A program made the translations under genes and the position numbers. From Portulaca oleracea (Eukaryota; Streptophyta; Magnoliopsida; Caryophyllales; Portulacaceae), in assembly GCA_029582165.1 (NCBI GenBank), contig CM055893.1, positions 24,279,179-24,343,178 of the forward strand: 64,000 nucleotides of DNA, in the 5' to 3' direction. The notes below the pieces were generated by a model that saw only the letters and a list, made by a program, of their open reading frames with translations, was not told the origin of the DNA and ran no database searches. Positions 11,871-22,600 of the stretch are shown here, one piece after another. The number at the start of each line of letters is the position of its first letter. Within the stretch, counting starts at the first letter, position 1.

Positions 11871-12650
11871 TGGATGCTCCACAAAAATCCTTTGTTGAAG
11901 TTTACAAAATCGAGCCTTTCGATGGAACTAATTATACGCGATGATCTCAAAAATTGCTTCTCTGTCTAGAGCAATTAGAGATCAATTATGTTCTATCATG
12001 TCCACATCTTGAGGGGTTAGATGCAACAACTCCAGAAATGATCCAGAAAAACTCCAACTAGCGCAAAAACCCCCGTTATTCCCCTCGATGAGAATGCCTA
12101 GAAGAAACTGCAGAAAGACAACAAAGTGGCTCGGAGTTATCTTCTCAATAACATGACGAACGCGTTGTTTGATTTGTTCGTCGTGTTCAAGTCAGCCGGC
12201 AAGGCCATATGGAGATATCAAGTACGGTGTTGACGATGCTAGAAAGAAGAAGTATGTGGTTAGCAAGTGGCTGCAGTTCCATATCATTGATGATCAGCCC
12301 ATCATGGATCAGGTTCATGTCTATAAGAACTTGTGTGCTGAAGTTTTGAATGAAGGAATGAAGATGTGCGAGGTTTTGCAAGCAAATGTTCTTATTGAGA
12401 AGTTTCAACCATCATGGGATGACCACAGGAATCATCTCAAGCACAAGAAGAAAGATTTGATCCTTCAAGAACTGGTAAGTCATATGAGGACTAAGGAAGC
12501 TAACCGTTTGAAAGACAAGATGTCTTCACTGTCTTTGAATTCTGTTTAAGCTAACTTAGTTGAATCCGTTGAACCTCAAATAAAGACAAGTTCAAAGGAA
12601 AGAATAAGAAGGATCAAGAGTAATCTAAGCATCAGAATCAAGTGAACAAG
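11871..12650 (+). pseudogene. Ty1/copia gag, decayed
   Basis: The reading from 11,871 begins MDAPQKSFVEVYKIEPFDGT, the usual start of plant copia Gag with the conserved F-DGTNY motif. Frameshifts and stops follow. An open stretch at 12,169-12,549 keeps the middle of Gag, including YKNLCAEVL and the downstream LILQELVSHMRTKEANRL. The zinc knuckle near 12,690 is damaged. It could once have encoded capsid and nucleocapsid but cannot now. Confidence 0.8.
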
Positions 12651-13768
12651 CTTAGCAACAAAATCCAGAAGCCTAAGGTTTCCTATTATGTTTATGGCAA
12701 ACTAGGCCATATGGCATATTAGTGAAAACAACGCAAGGGAGCAAACCAATCCTAACAGAAACCCGCTGGACAGAATGGTGGACAAAATAAAGTTAATTTG
12801 ACTAAAGATTATGAAGTGTTATGTGCAGTAATTGTGGAATCCAATCTCGTTACTAACAACACCGAGTGGATTCTAAACAATAGAGCAACTAGACATTTCG
12901 GCACCAACAAGGAACTGATGCATGATTTTGTGGAGGTTCCTGATGGTGAACATGTCTTCATGAGCAATGCTGCCACTGCTACGGAAAGTTCTCCTTAAAT
13001 TTACTTATGGTAAAATTGTTATTCTTTATAATGGGGTATTTGTTGGGAAGGGGTATCTTAGTAATGACTTACATGTTCTGAATGTTGCTTTTGATGCTAA
13101 TGGAAATACTTCTACTTCTCCTTAAATTGTTGAGTCTGTTGATCTTTTGGCATGGTAGACTTGTACATTTGAATTATGCTTTCCTAAACAAACTAAAGAA
13201 CATGAAATTAATTTCAAATGTTAGCACAGAAAATTGTTCTAAATGTGATGTTTGTGTTGAGGCAAAAGTTTCCAAGAAACCTTTGAAGTCAGTAACTGCA
13301 AGATCAACATAGTTGCTTGAACTTGTTCATTAGACCTAGCTGACTTTAAGAACACAATGAGAAAAGGAGGAAAGAAATCGTATATCACCTTTGTAGATGA
13401 CTGCTCTAAATATACTAAAGTCTACCTTCTTAAGTGTAAAGATAAGGCTGAAGAAATGTTCCTAAAATATAAAGCTAAAGCTGAAAATCAACTAGACCGA
13501 TAAATCAAGAGACTAAGGTCTGATAGGGGTGATGAATATGATTCGAATTCCTTGGATGTCTTTTGTAAGAAAAATGGTATTATTCATGAGACAACTTCCC
13601 CTTACATACCACAACAAAATGGTATAGCTGAATGTAAGAACTGTACCCTCAAAGAGATGATGAATGCCATGCTTGTGAGTTCTGGATTACTTGATAATAT
13701 GTTGGGGGGGGGGGAGGGGAGGAAGTTTTAACTGCATATTTTATTCTCAATAGAGTTCCCTAAAAAAG
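12651..13768 (+). pseudogene. Ty1/copia protease and integrase, decayed
   Basis: WILNNRATRHF at about 12,868 corresponds to the protease active-site region WILDSGATRH; the DSG triad is lost. Further on, LLAW..LVHLNYAFLNKL matches the integrase histidine-rich region and C-x2-C near 13,240. SYITFVDDCSKYTKVYLLK, LRSDRGDEYDS and TSPYIPQQNGIAE carry the three integrase catalytic residues. Stops and a G-run slippage near 13,705 break it. Order and motifs are typical of copia. Confidence 0.85.
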
Positions 13769-14762
13769 GTGGACCATACTCTATATGAAATTTGGAAAGG
13801 GTATGCCCCAAACTTGAATTATTTGAAAGTGTGGGGGTGTTTAGCTAAAGTTGTTTTGCCTAGTCATAAGCGTACCAACATAAGCCCTAAAACTTTTGAT
13901 ATTATATTCATTGGTTATGCTCAAAACATTGTTGCTTATAGTTTAATGTCTTTACGTGATTCTTCAATTTCTGAATATAGAGATGAATTTTTTGAGCATG
14001 TATTTCCATTGAAGAAGAATGTGTCTAATGTTGTAACTGAAGTTGTGCTTGATGTTACGCCTGGGAATGTTAGCTTGCCTTCTTCTAGTTTTAATGCTAG
14101 AATTATAGAAATTGAACCTAGAAGAAGTAAGAGGCAAAAAACTGCAACTGATTTTGGACCTAACTTTGTTACTGTTTTCCTAGTGGAAGTTTTTAATCAT
14201 TTTGATATAGATGTCTTAACTGAAGAATTTGTGTAAGTTTTTCAGACTGATGAAGATCCAAAAAATTATGTTGAGGCTTTTAGGTCTATTAATACAACCT
14301 TTTGGAAAGAAGCCATTAAAAGTGAAATAGATTCCTTAGAGTCTAATAAAACATAGGAATTAACTAATTTGCCAAAAGGTTGTAGAGCTATTAGTAGTAA
14401 ATGGATTTACAAAAAGAAGTTAAGGGCCAACGGATCAATTGATAAATATAAGGCCAGACTTGTTATTAGAGCTTTTGACCAAAAGAAAGGGATAGATTAT
14501 TTTGACACATATTCTCATGTGACTAAAAATAAGCAGCATTAGATAATTGATTGCTTTAGCTGCTATTTTTTATCTTGTTGTCCGTCAAATGGATGTTAAG
14601 ACAGGGTTTCTTAATGGTGACTTAGAGGAAGAAATTTATATGATCTAAGTAGAAGTTTGTGAGGTTCTAGGTCAGGAGGATAAAGTGTGTAGACTAAGAA
14701 AATCTCTTTATGGCTTAAAATAAGCTCCCAAACACTAGTTTGAAAATTTTGATAGTTCTCTT
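13769..14762 (+). pseudogene. Ty1/copia integrase C-terminus and reverse transcriptase
   Basis: The 155-codon frame at 13,769-14,236 contains YLKVWGCLAKV and HKRTNISPKTFD, the conserved copia integrase tail, and then ERRRSKRQK-like basic residues. From about 14,280 the RT begins: a KAIKSE-like stretch, then GCRAISSKWIYKKK and YKARLVIRAFDQKKGIDY. The frame decays, and copia similarity ends near 14,762, where repeat sequence starts. The YVDD region, RNase H and 3' LTR are absent, so the element is 3'-truncated. Confidence 0.85.
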
Positions 14763-15055
14763 GTGAAAAATGGGTTTACGGCAAATCTGTCTGATTCTTT
14801 TACGGTGCAGTGCGACTTGATAATGGTGCGGTGGAATTTGAAAAAGTGTGGTGAGTTATGGTGAGAATTGTGGTAGGTAGGGTAGGTGAGGAGAGATAAT
14901 GTAAAAAGTAGATGAGAAAAGTGAGGAGAGAGAAAAATAAAAAAATATATTGGTAATATTTGTGCTAAAATATGGTGAACTGTGGTAGAATATTGAGTAG
15001 TGCGGTGCGGTGTGGTATCACATCGCAACCTACCGCAAAAAAGCACAAAGCCTTA
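14763..15055. mobile_element. Probable hAT-like MITE ending the copia fragment
   Basis: The ends carry imperfect inverted repeats rich in TGCGGTGCGGT. The left begins around 'gattcttttacggtgc'; the right, read on the minus strand, around 'gtgcttttttgcggtagg'. It interrupts copia RT, but the copia reading does not resume on the other side. No target duplication was found, so the class is tentative. Confidence 0.4.
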
Positions 15056-16800
15056 AATACTACCATTACAAAAAGGTGTTTGGCTACCTATGATAAAACA
15101 TACATGATACATGTAATGTGTTCAGAAGGGTCTCACATATTATGCCATATGTTATGATCCGTTAAAATATGTCAATATTTTATGTGATGAATTTGTAGGT
15201 GAATTTTACAATAAATATGAACAAATTAACAATAAATTTATAATAAATATGAATAAATTTATTTATAAAATTTAATACTTTAATGGGTCTAAATAAATAC
15301 CCAAGGTATATTTATATATGGGATTTTGGCTCCAATTAATATTTACTCATAGGCGAGTGATTTGAAATAATTCAAACTGACTTTTTGGGTAACATTGTGT
15401 TGTACTTTTAACCTATTTACTGTCACTAAACTTTTTTTTTCTATATTAGGCACTAAATTTTGGATTTTTTATTGCTAAAAATAGAACAAAAGTTTATTGA
15501 CAGTAAATTTAATAGTATAGTAAAATGTCAGCCAACAAATTAATTTAAATTATTTTCAATCACTCATCTAATTATAGATTAATACAAGCCAAAACCCCTT
15601 TATATAATTATATAACACCATGAAAGACCTATGCTACGTAGCAACCTTAAACTACTTTTCTACTATCCTTTCCTTTCCTTTAACTAATATAAAAGGCACA
15701 GTTTTTTTTTTTTGTTCGTAAATTACTTGCCTGCTTGCTTGCTTGTATTCGCACAAATTCATTATTTTATCCTTAGATATAATAATTAATCTACAGTTCA
15801 CCTTTAGCTTGTGTTTACACACGGATTTACTCTCTACCCTCGAATGCAATGACTAGGTAATATAGGTTGACTATATATTTGGTTATGGTAAACACGGGTC
15901 GGGTGTATTTCGATTCCGGGTAAATTTCACTCTAAAAATATGACTTGGGTGTATTTCAAATTCAAGTAAATACGGGTTAGATGTTCTTTGATAGAAAAAA
16001 AAATCTTTTTAGGGTAAATACGGATCCGGTGTATTTGGTTTCGAGCAAATTTCACTCTAAAACGAGGACCCGAGTGTATTTCAGGTTTAGGGTATTTGTG
16101 CAATTTATTATTTAATAATTTTTTAATATAAAAAATAATGGACATTTTCTCTTTTTACACATGCACATTAAACTAGACAAGTGCACAATTTCTTTTTGCA
16201 AATCAAGTCTTTAGTTGTAAAATTTTTATACAATCATTTCCTGAAATAATAATACAAAGTTTTCCATCATTACCAGAACAAATATATAAAATAATAAGAT
16301 TGCTTATTTATTGATTATGTAAAAAGTCCTCTACTTTTATACCTTTGCATCACACCAATAACCTAATGGCTGGTTTAATAATTAAAATGAAGGCATAGAA
16401 TAATAACAGCAATGTTATCAACATAGGGAAAAAACTTCCATAAGAAAAAAACATAGGGAAAACTTGGAAGGGGTCAAGATATGTCTCCAGGGGTCAGATA
16501 TTTTAGAGTCAGGAATCAGGGGGGAAGAAGATATTGAGATTTAAGAAGGAAAATCCGGCCCTTGGAAATGGTGAAGCGTCCATTAATATCCTACGTGGCA
16601 TTTTCACGCTTATCTCCTTTTACAGTTCCTGAACCCCACGGACACAATCTATGCTCCAGAATCCCGATTCCGACACAAGTGGGGGTGATCCAAATATCTG
16701 AATTTGAGTTTAAGAATAAGAAAAAAGCCTTAATTAAATCTACTTCCCTTGAGTTTTTTTTATTTTATTTAATACTCTATTTCTCATACTATATGCTACT
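15056..16800. other. No gene; diverged GGGTGTATTTC repeats
   Basis: AT-rich sequence with no supportable ORF. At 15,880-16,095 there are three to four diverged tandem copies of a ~70-bp unit containing GGGTGTATTTC and 'gggtaaatttcactctaaa'. These resemble the subterminal repeats of the hAT MITEs and may come from such an element. Confidence 0.5.
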
Positions 16801-16801
16801 A

Positions 16802-17321
16802 CCTCCGTCTCAAATTTTTTATACTCCCTCTGTCTTTTAATAAATGTCAAACTTTTTAACTACCTTGTCCCTTTTTATTTGTCAATTTTATATTTTTAAT
16901 AATTAAAATACCTATATTACCCTTAATTAATGGATAAAATTTTATTTTATCTTTTAAAATTCTCTTTTCTTCCCCTCTTTTAATGAAGGGTATACTTGTC
17001 CATACATAATTTTTTCACTCTATGTCCAACACACTTAGGTTTTGTAAAAGTAGTTAATTTGACACTTAAAAAGGGACGGAGGGAGTACTTTTTACCTAAC
17101 TTCTTTGTCCAAAAATATTTGTCATATTCACATTCCCAACAATTGTAATTACTTTTCTACCCCTAATTAATAAATTCATGTATCACTTTTTACAATTTCA
17201 ACAATTATTATCTTCAAAAAAATTGGGGTAATTTGGGTAAATTCCAAACTTTTAACCTCAATTCCCAACATGCATTGTTCCTCCCAAATTAGGTAAATAG
17301 ACAAATATATTGGGACGGAGG
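16802..17321. mobile_element. Stowaway MITE, host of a second Stowaway
   Basis: Inverted termini CCTCCGTCTCAAATTTTT and AATATATTGGGACGGAGG are flanked by TA on both sides (16,800-16,801 and 17,322-17,323), as for Tc1/mariner-derived Stowaway elements. Without the inner element it is about 256 bp long. Confidence 0.85.
16824..17085. mobile_element. Stowaway MITE nested in another
   Basis: Termini CTCCCTCTGTC and GGGACGGAGGGAG are flanked by TA duplications at 16,822-16,823 and 17,086-17,087. The 262-bp element lies close to the left end of the outer Stowaway, so it arrived later. Confidence 0.88.
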
Positions 17322-17472
17322 TATTATGTGTTTATTATTTCACAGTTATCAATATTTATTTTTATTGATAATTTCTGACAAAATATTTTATTAAAAAATT
17401 ATAATATTAAATTTTTATTAATAATATTTTTTTATTGTAAATATAACGATGACATTTATATAATAAAATATC

Positions 17473-17731
17473 ACTCCCTCTATTCCTTATTAATTGTCGT
17501 CTTTAACAATTGCATAGTCAAACATTAAAAATTTTGACTATAAAGTTCTCAATATACAGAATGACTTGTTACATAAAATTTATAATTATATTCGTAATGA
17601 AAAAATATTGTCAAAAAAGTAAAATGTTGCAATTATTAATAAGTATTATATTAGAAATAGTCAATCAAAAAGGGTGATACTAAGGACTATGAAAGTCAAT
17701 TAAGTGATAATTAATATGGAATGAAGGGAGT
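17473..17731. mobile_element. Stowaway-like MITE
   Basis: ACTCCCTCTATTCC at the left and GGAATGAAGGGAGT at the right form the inverted termini, with TTAATTGTC / GATAATTAA just inside. A TA-rich flank hides the exact target duplication. It is non-coding. Confidence 0.75.
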
Positions 17732-17744
17732 ATATATATATATA

Positions 17745-17824
17745 TGTTGAGGTATTAGTTGCCAAAATTTTCAAATTTGATTGACACGTATCTTTAGGTG
17801 ACATATAATTTGGGAATGAGGGAG
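17745..17824. mobile_element. Truncated Stowaway, right end only
   Basis: The right terminus GGGAATGAGGGAG followed by TA, preceded by GGTGACATATAATTT, matches the right-end pattern of its neighbours. The left end is missing, possibly lost in the (TA)n tract at 17,731-17,744. Confidence 0.5.
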
Positions 17825-17891
17825 TATCGTGTACCATTTTTTGGATCTGTATTTTAATTAATTATTTTTTATATAATGTTTTATAAAAATA

Positions 17892-18117
17892 CACTCTTCC
17901 TTCCCATATTATCTAGCACGCATTAATTAATGCATAGTATTTCATGTTTTATCCAAAAATTACAAGATTATACTTTTATGATAGTGTATTTTGTTACGAA
18001 TCTAATGATAGTGCTTTTGTATAATAAACTATTATATATGTTGACAACCTAATGATCAATATTCTTAAAGTTTGACTGAGATATAGATTTAGGTGACAAA
18101 TAAAATGGAAATGAGAG
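17892..18117. mobile_element. Stowaway-like MITE, diverged termini
   Basis: CACTCTTCCTTCCCATATTA at the left and AATGGAAATGAGAG at the right pair imperfectly. TA dinucleotides flank both ends (17,890-17,891 and 18,118-18,119). Confidence 0.65.
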
Positions 18118-18247
18118 TATAACATTATATTTTTATAGTATTTTTTTTACTCGTATTACAAATTCAATTATATGAATTTACTATGATACATCATTATACA
18201 AATTAAGACATTAACGACAAAAATTTTTAACTTAAAAACTTAGATGA

Positions 18248-18260
18248 TATCCCCCCCCCC

Positions 18261-18342
<82 letters not shown>
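18248..18342. repeat. Compound microsatellite C-AC-AT
   Basis: A C-run is followed by about 24 AC units and about 18 AT units. Confidence 0.95.
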
Positions 18343-18345
<3 letters not shown>

Positions 18346-18498
18346 CTGAGTACAAAGGGTGAGAGGTGGAATATGTGAGTTTTATTCAGGGTATTTTTGG
18401 AAATATATAATTGCTTTTTTTTACTTTGCTAAAAAAATTATTTTATTCACACTGATTAATGGGATGAAACTACAGGAAAAAGATCTTCTTTATTAAAA

Positions 18499-18743
18499 TT
18501 AGGTCTCAACCCGTGCGATACACGAAGTATATTAAAATAGTTATTTTGAAAAATCAAAAATTTAATAGTAATTACATGTAAATATAATTTAGAAATATTA
18601 TTCCAAAATAATTATAATTACTTATAGTTGCACCAAAACAATTTAGTTCAACAGTTATCTACTTTTTGATTGGGTAATCCCTACAATCAATCTCTTTTCT
18701 CCATTCAGCGGAACCCACAAACTTTACTATTAATATTATATAG

Positions 18744-18744
<1 letters not shown>
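18499..18744 (-). mobile_element. Short Helitron-like element
   Basis: On the minus strand it starts TCTATATAATATTAATAG at 18,744 and ends CTAA at 18,499. The start is preceded by A and the end followed by T, as expected for Helitron insertion between A and T. A short hairpin with stem CGTG/CACG (around 18,511-18,523) lies about ten bases before the end. At 246 bp it is non-autonomous. Part of its interior is repeated just outside at 18,777-18,880. Confidence 0.6.

Positions 18745-18779
<35 letters not shown>
18743..18779. repeat. (ATT)n microsatellite
   Basis: About twelve ATT units lie directly beside the 5' end of the Helitron-like element. Confidence 0.9.
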
Positions 18780-18780
<1 letters not shown>

Positions 18781-20147
18781 CAAAATAATTGTAATAATTG
18801 ATAGTTGCATCAAAATAATTTATTTAGGATTTATCTATTTTTTGATCTGTCGAAATCCCTACAATTAATCTCTTTTAAAAACCGAGATGTCAAATAACAA
18901 GATATGAAAAAAGCGAGAATTTCAAAATTCCGAGGAGTAGTCAACGAAGTTCCTCCATAGTTTGAACTTTCAACATCTCTTACCTTCAAACATTTCTCCA
19001 TTATTCGAAATTCAAAAATTGTTCGAAAATTCACAAATTCGAATATTCAACATCTCGTACCTTCAAACATTTCTTCATTGTTCGAAAATTCACAAATTCG
19101 ATGAATAGTCACTAATTTAAATATACGTAGCAAGGCTTACTTACCCGAGACAACGACATTATCCGAGATCGGGCGACGATCTTCGCACGGATGCGGTGTT
19201 GAATTTGCTCTAATTATTAGTGTTTGACAATAGGAGGAGAGAGAAAATAAGAGACTTTATATAGGGAGAGTGTGCACACACGCGAATCAAGAGAGTCTCC
19301 TCATTTTTCCATTGTCTAATGTGGCATCCCGTTTTAAGGTTTTTTTAACGTGAGACAGTTCTATATAAGATATACTATTATGTTTGTAATTGATATTGTG
19401 GTTGACTTTGGTCTATTATTTCTTAACTAAATTGATTTCTTACTTATTTGGTTGATATTTTCATACTTGATGTGAGCTTCATAACAAATGTTCATATCTA
19501 ACATGAGATATGTACTAGGACTTATTTATATATGTATTTTTTTGATGAGTAAAACATTTTTATTAAATGTTAGTATATATAAGATACTTTAGCCCATATT
19601 AGTTATACTTATATATATTTTGGTTTTCATATTATTTTTATTTATTAGAGGTATTAGATTAGTCAGTAAACTTTTGCCATGCATGTAGCTAGAAATATGA
19701 ATCGAAAAATAAATAGAGGAAAATATAAAAATTTGGAATCTGGGCACCACTATTATGAAAGATAATTACTAATTTATTCTATGCTTGAACAATATGATTA
19801 AATTGTTATCCAATCCGTACATAAATTTTGAAGCATAAAAGATGGTTGGAGTAATCATAAATTTTCCTTTTTTTGTTTTTTGAAGTGGTTATTGAAAACT
19901 ATTTTGGATTTTGTAATATCATTAATTAGATTGTTTAATTTAAGGTATGTATTTAAATGGAAAAACTTAAAGAAATCTTATGCAAAATAGATAAATATAA
20001 ATGTATTGACAATACAAATTCTCTTTACTATGGCTAAAATAAATAGAAAATCATATATGTAATTGATATATAGATAAAAGAAGTAAGAGCTTCAACAATA
20101 TATGTAGTTTATTTTCGTCCCGTGCAATGTACGAGTATGGGGACTAG
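18780..20147 (+). mobile_element. Possible Helitron, 3' end at 20,147
   Basis: CCCGTGCAATGTACG followed by CTAG and then T at 20,144-20,148 resembles a plant Helitron 3' end: a hairpin then CTRR, inserted before T. The hairpin is partly decayed. The first ~100 bases repeat part of the neighbouring minus-strand element. The 5' end was not found and no Rep/helicase sequence is present. The remainder is AT-rich and contains no gene I can support. Confidence 0.4.
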
Positions 20148-21342
20148 TATACGTTAATTAGTATGCTTATTGAAACATTGTTTATATTACGGAAATATAT
20201 TAATAATGATATTAAAACTTTTGTTGTGATATTAAAAATTAGATATATAATAGTAGTTATTATAATTTAATCCTTTAATAATTTTTTAAATAAATTAATA
20301 AATAACATACCATACATTACACGGCTAAAAAAATTAGTATATTAACAAACTCCAAATGTTAGTGACAATACATATCATCGTTGGGTCATAGTTGCTCCAA
20401 GTGTTAATGAAAGGGTATTAAAGTTTATTAATTAACTAATTAATTGATAAGTTTGTTGTAATGCAATGCCAAAGCAAGCACTTGTAATATTAAACTGGTT
20501 TAACAATTTCAGAATTATCCAAAACTGACTAGGACTTAGGATTACCATGTTTTTGCAACCATAAAAGATGTATATAAAAATAAACGATTAACAAACAATT
20601 TGGAACTTTTTAACTATTTTAAATGAAGAATTAAGAAGAGTTGGTCCACTCATACACCCAAGTCGTACGATCTTAATTAATTGGTCGAACATGGTGCACT
20701 TTTTCCACCATAACGTACATTAGACTAAACCATAAACAAACATTCTTGTCGAAGAATTTCAGTATATGGTGACGTCATTGTATCGCTTACAAATTGCACT
20801 ACTTAAATATAGCATGAGTATTACAGGTTTGTATTGGCAATTTAATGTTATAACATAGTGGCTTAGGGAGAAACGGTGAAGAGAAAAAAATTGTTAATTT
20901 TAATGTTTTAACTATGTTGTTTTTGTCGTGTTGTTTTAGTTGTGCTGCTTCTTTGTTGGTTGTTGTATTTCGTTATTCTTTCTCAGCAGTTTCGTTGCGC
21001 CGACGTTCTCTCTTTTGCCTCTTTTGACTTTCACTAATAAAAAAATAAAAAATTATTTCTGTACATTAAACTGAAAGTTTAAATTCTTGATTACGTTAGT
21101 TCCATGAAATTATATTGAATATGATTTATTAGATTTGAATCTCAAAAGCCCCATATTTACTTACGCAAGGTAAACAAGGCCCTTGAAATACCCACATTTC
21201 AAGCACAATGACCTTCGCACGGATAGTCATATTAGAGTATAATACAATATATTGGATGTAAACTATGAGTTTAAGTTGTTTTTTGAGATCGGCGTACAAC
21301 TTAAAATATATATTGAAAATTCAAAAAAACCAAGAAACTATG
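20148..21342. other. AT-rich, no recognisable feature
   Basis: I see no ORF, terminal repeat or LTR motif with support. The right edge is the T-run that marks the LINE poly(A) tail. Confidence 0.6.
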
Positions 21343-22600
21343 TTTTTTTTTTTGAAAGGTAAGTGAGGAGGGTGTCAGTGGTTTCTTTTAACTAGAAATC
21401 GGCCTACCCTATCAGCATACAAAATTTCCTTGAATTTCCTATCATCTATGTACTGCCACTTTTCAGCCACTAGACAATTATGACCTTTTTTTGAAAGCCT
21501 GTCAGCTGCATTATTTGCTTCTCTATTAATATGGGAAATATTACTCCAATTGCACTTTGAGAGTAGTAGGCGAATGTCATTCACCAGACTTCTGATTTGC
21601 CAAGGTATCACAAAGTTACCTTAGACGACTTGGGTAACAACCAGGTTATCACCCTCCGCATACAATAATTTGAGAATAGCCCAACTCAATAGCTTCGTTT
21701 AGCCCATCATGAAGTGCTCTCGCTTCTGCAACGATAATTGGGGAGTCTCCATAATTTGCTGCCCCCACTTGGATCATCGCGCCCCGCCAATCTTTAAGAA
21801 TATAACCCCATGCCGCCGTGGTTTGGTTACGAGAATCGTCAAAATTTAATTTGATGCTACCTCGGGGGGGGGGGGGGAAGGTTTACCAACTACTCCCTTC
21901 GTTCCATATTAATCGACACTTAAACTAACTTTTTTTGTTCCAAAATAATTGTCACTTTCCATTTTCCAATACCTAATTTAATTATTTAACTTTAATAATT
22001 ATGTTAACTTTTTATTTTTTCAATCAATAAAAACTACTTCTATTCACATTCTCTCACTACTTACACTTTGATATTCGAAAAAACACTTTGGAAAATAGTA
22101 CTATTTATTTATGTGGGTAGTTTTTTTAGTTATACCTTGGTATATGAGAATTTTTAAAATATGTCAATTAATATGGAACGGAGGGAGTAATACTTTTATT
22201 AGCCGACAAGCTATGATTTGAAATGTACCTAGCCTCCACACTCTGTATGTCTAACACGTTTCAAATTTTCTATTTTGCCGCATGTTTTTTTTTTAGCTTG
22301 GATTAGGTTCCCAAGCGGATTATGGATGATGCTTCTAAAAATTGTATCATTTCTGCTTTTCCAAATCGTCTAAAGAAATATAGCTCCATGATTAACTTTT
22401 TCTTCACCACCATTATTTTTCCAAAATTTGAGCAACCGCTGAAAGATTGGCTCCGAATCAATTGTGGTCCCATTGTCTAGCCAATTGTGTTGGTTGGGAA
22501 GCTCCCAAACTCGCTTCGCAAAATGACACTCCTAGAAGATATGATTATTAGTCTCAATATCCTCCTGGCACGAAGGGCATAGTGGGTCCAGGTTTATCCC
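21343..22600 (-). pseudogene. LINE ORF2 C-terminus: zinc finger and RNase H, with poly(A)
   Basis: This is the 3' end of a minus-strand L1-type LINE. A T-run at 21,343-21,353 is its poly(A) tail. The frame at 21,375-21,611 carries WSNISHINREANNAADRLS, the end of a plant LINE RNase H domain. Upstream on the minus strand are ARALHDGLNEAIELGYSQII and, near 22,560, a C-x2-C then H/C zinc-binding reading. Frameshifts and a Stowaway insertion (21,893-22,187) break it. Confidence 0.88.
21893..22187. mobile_element. Stowaway MITE inside the LINE
   Basis: CTCCCTTCGTTCCATATTAA and TTAATATGGAACGGAGGGAG are near-perfect inverted termini. TA duplications lie at 21,891-21,892 and 22,188-22,189. The 295-bp element interrupts LINE ORF2 just upstream of the RNase H end. 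Confidence 0.92.
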
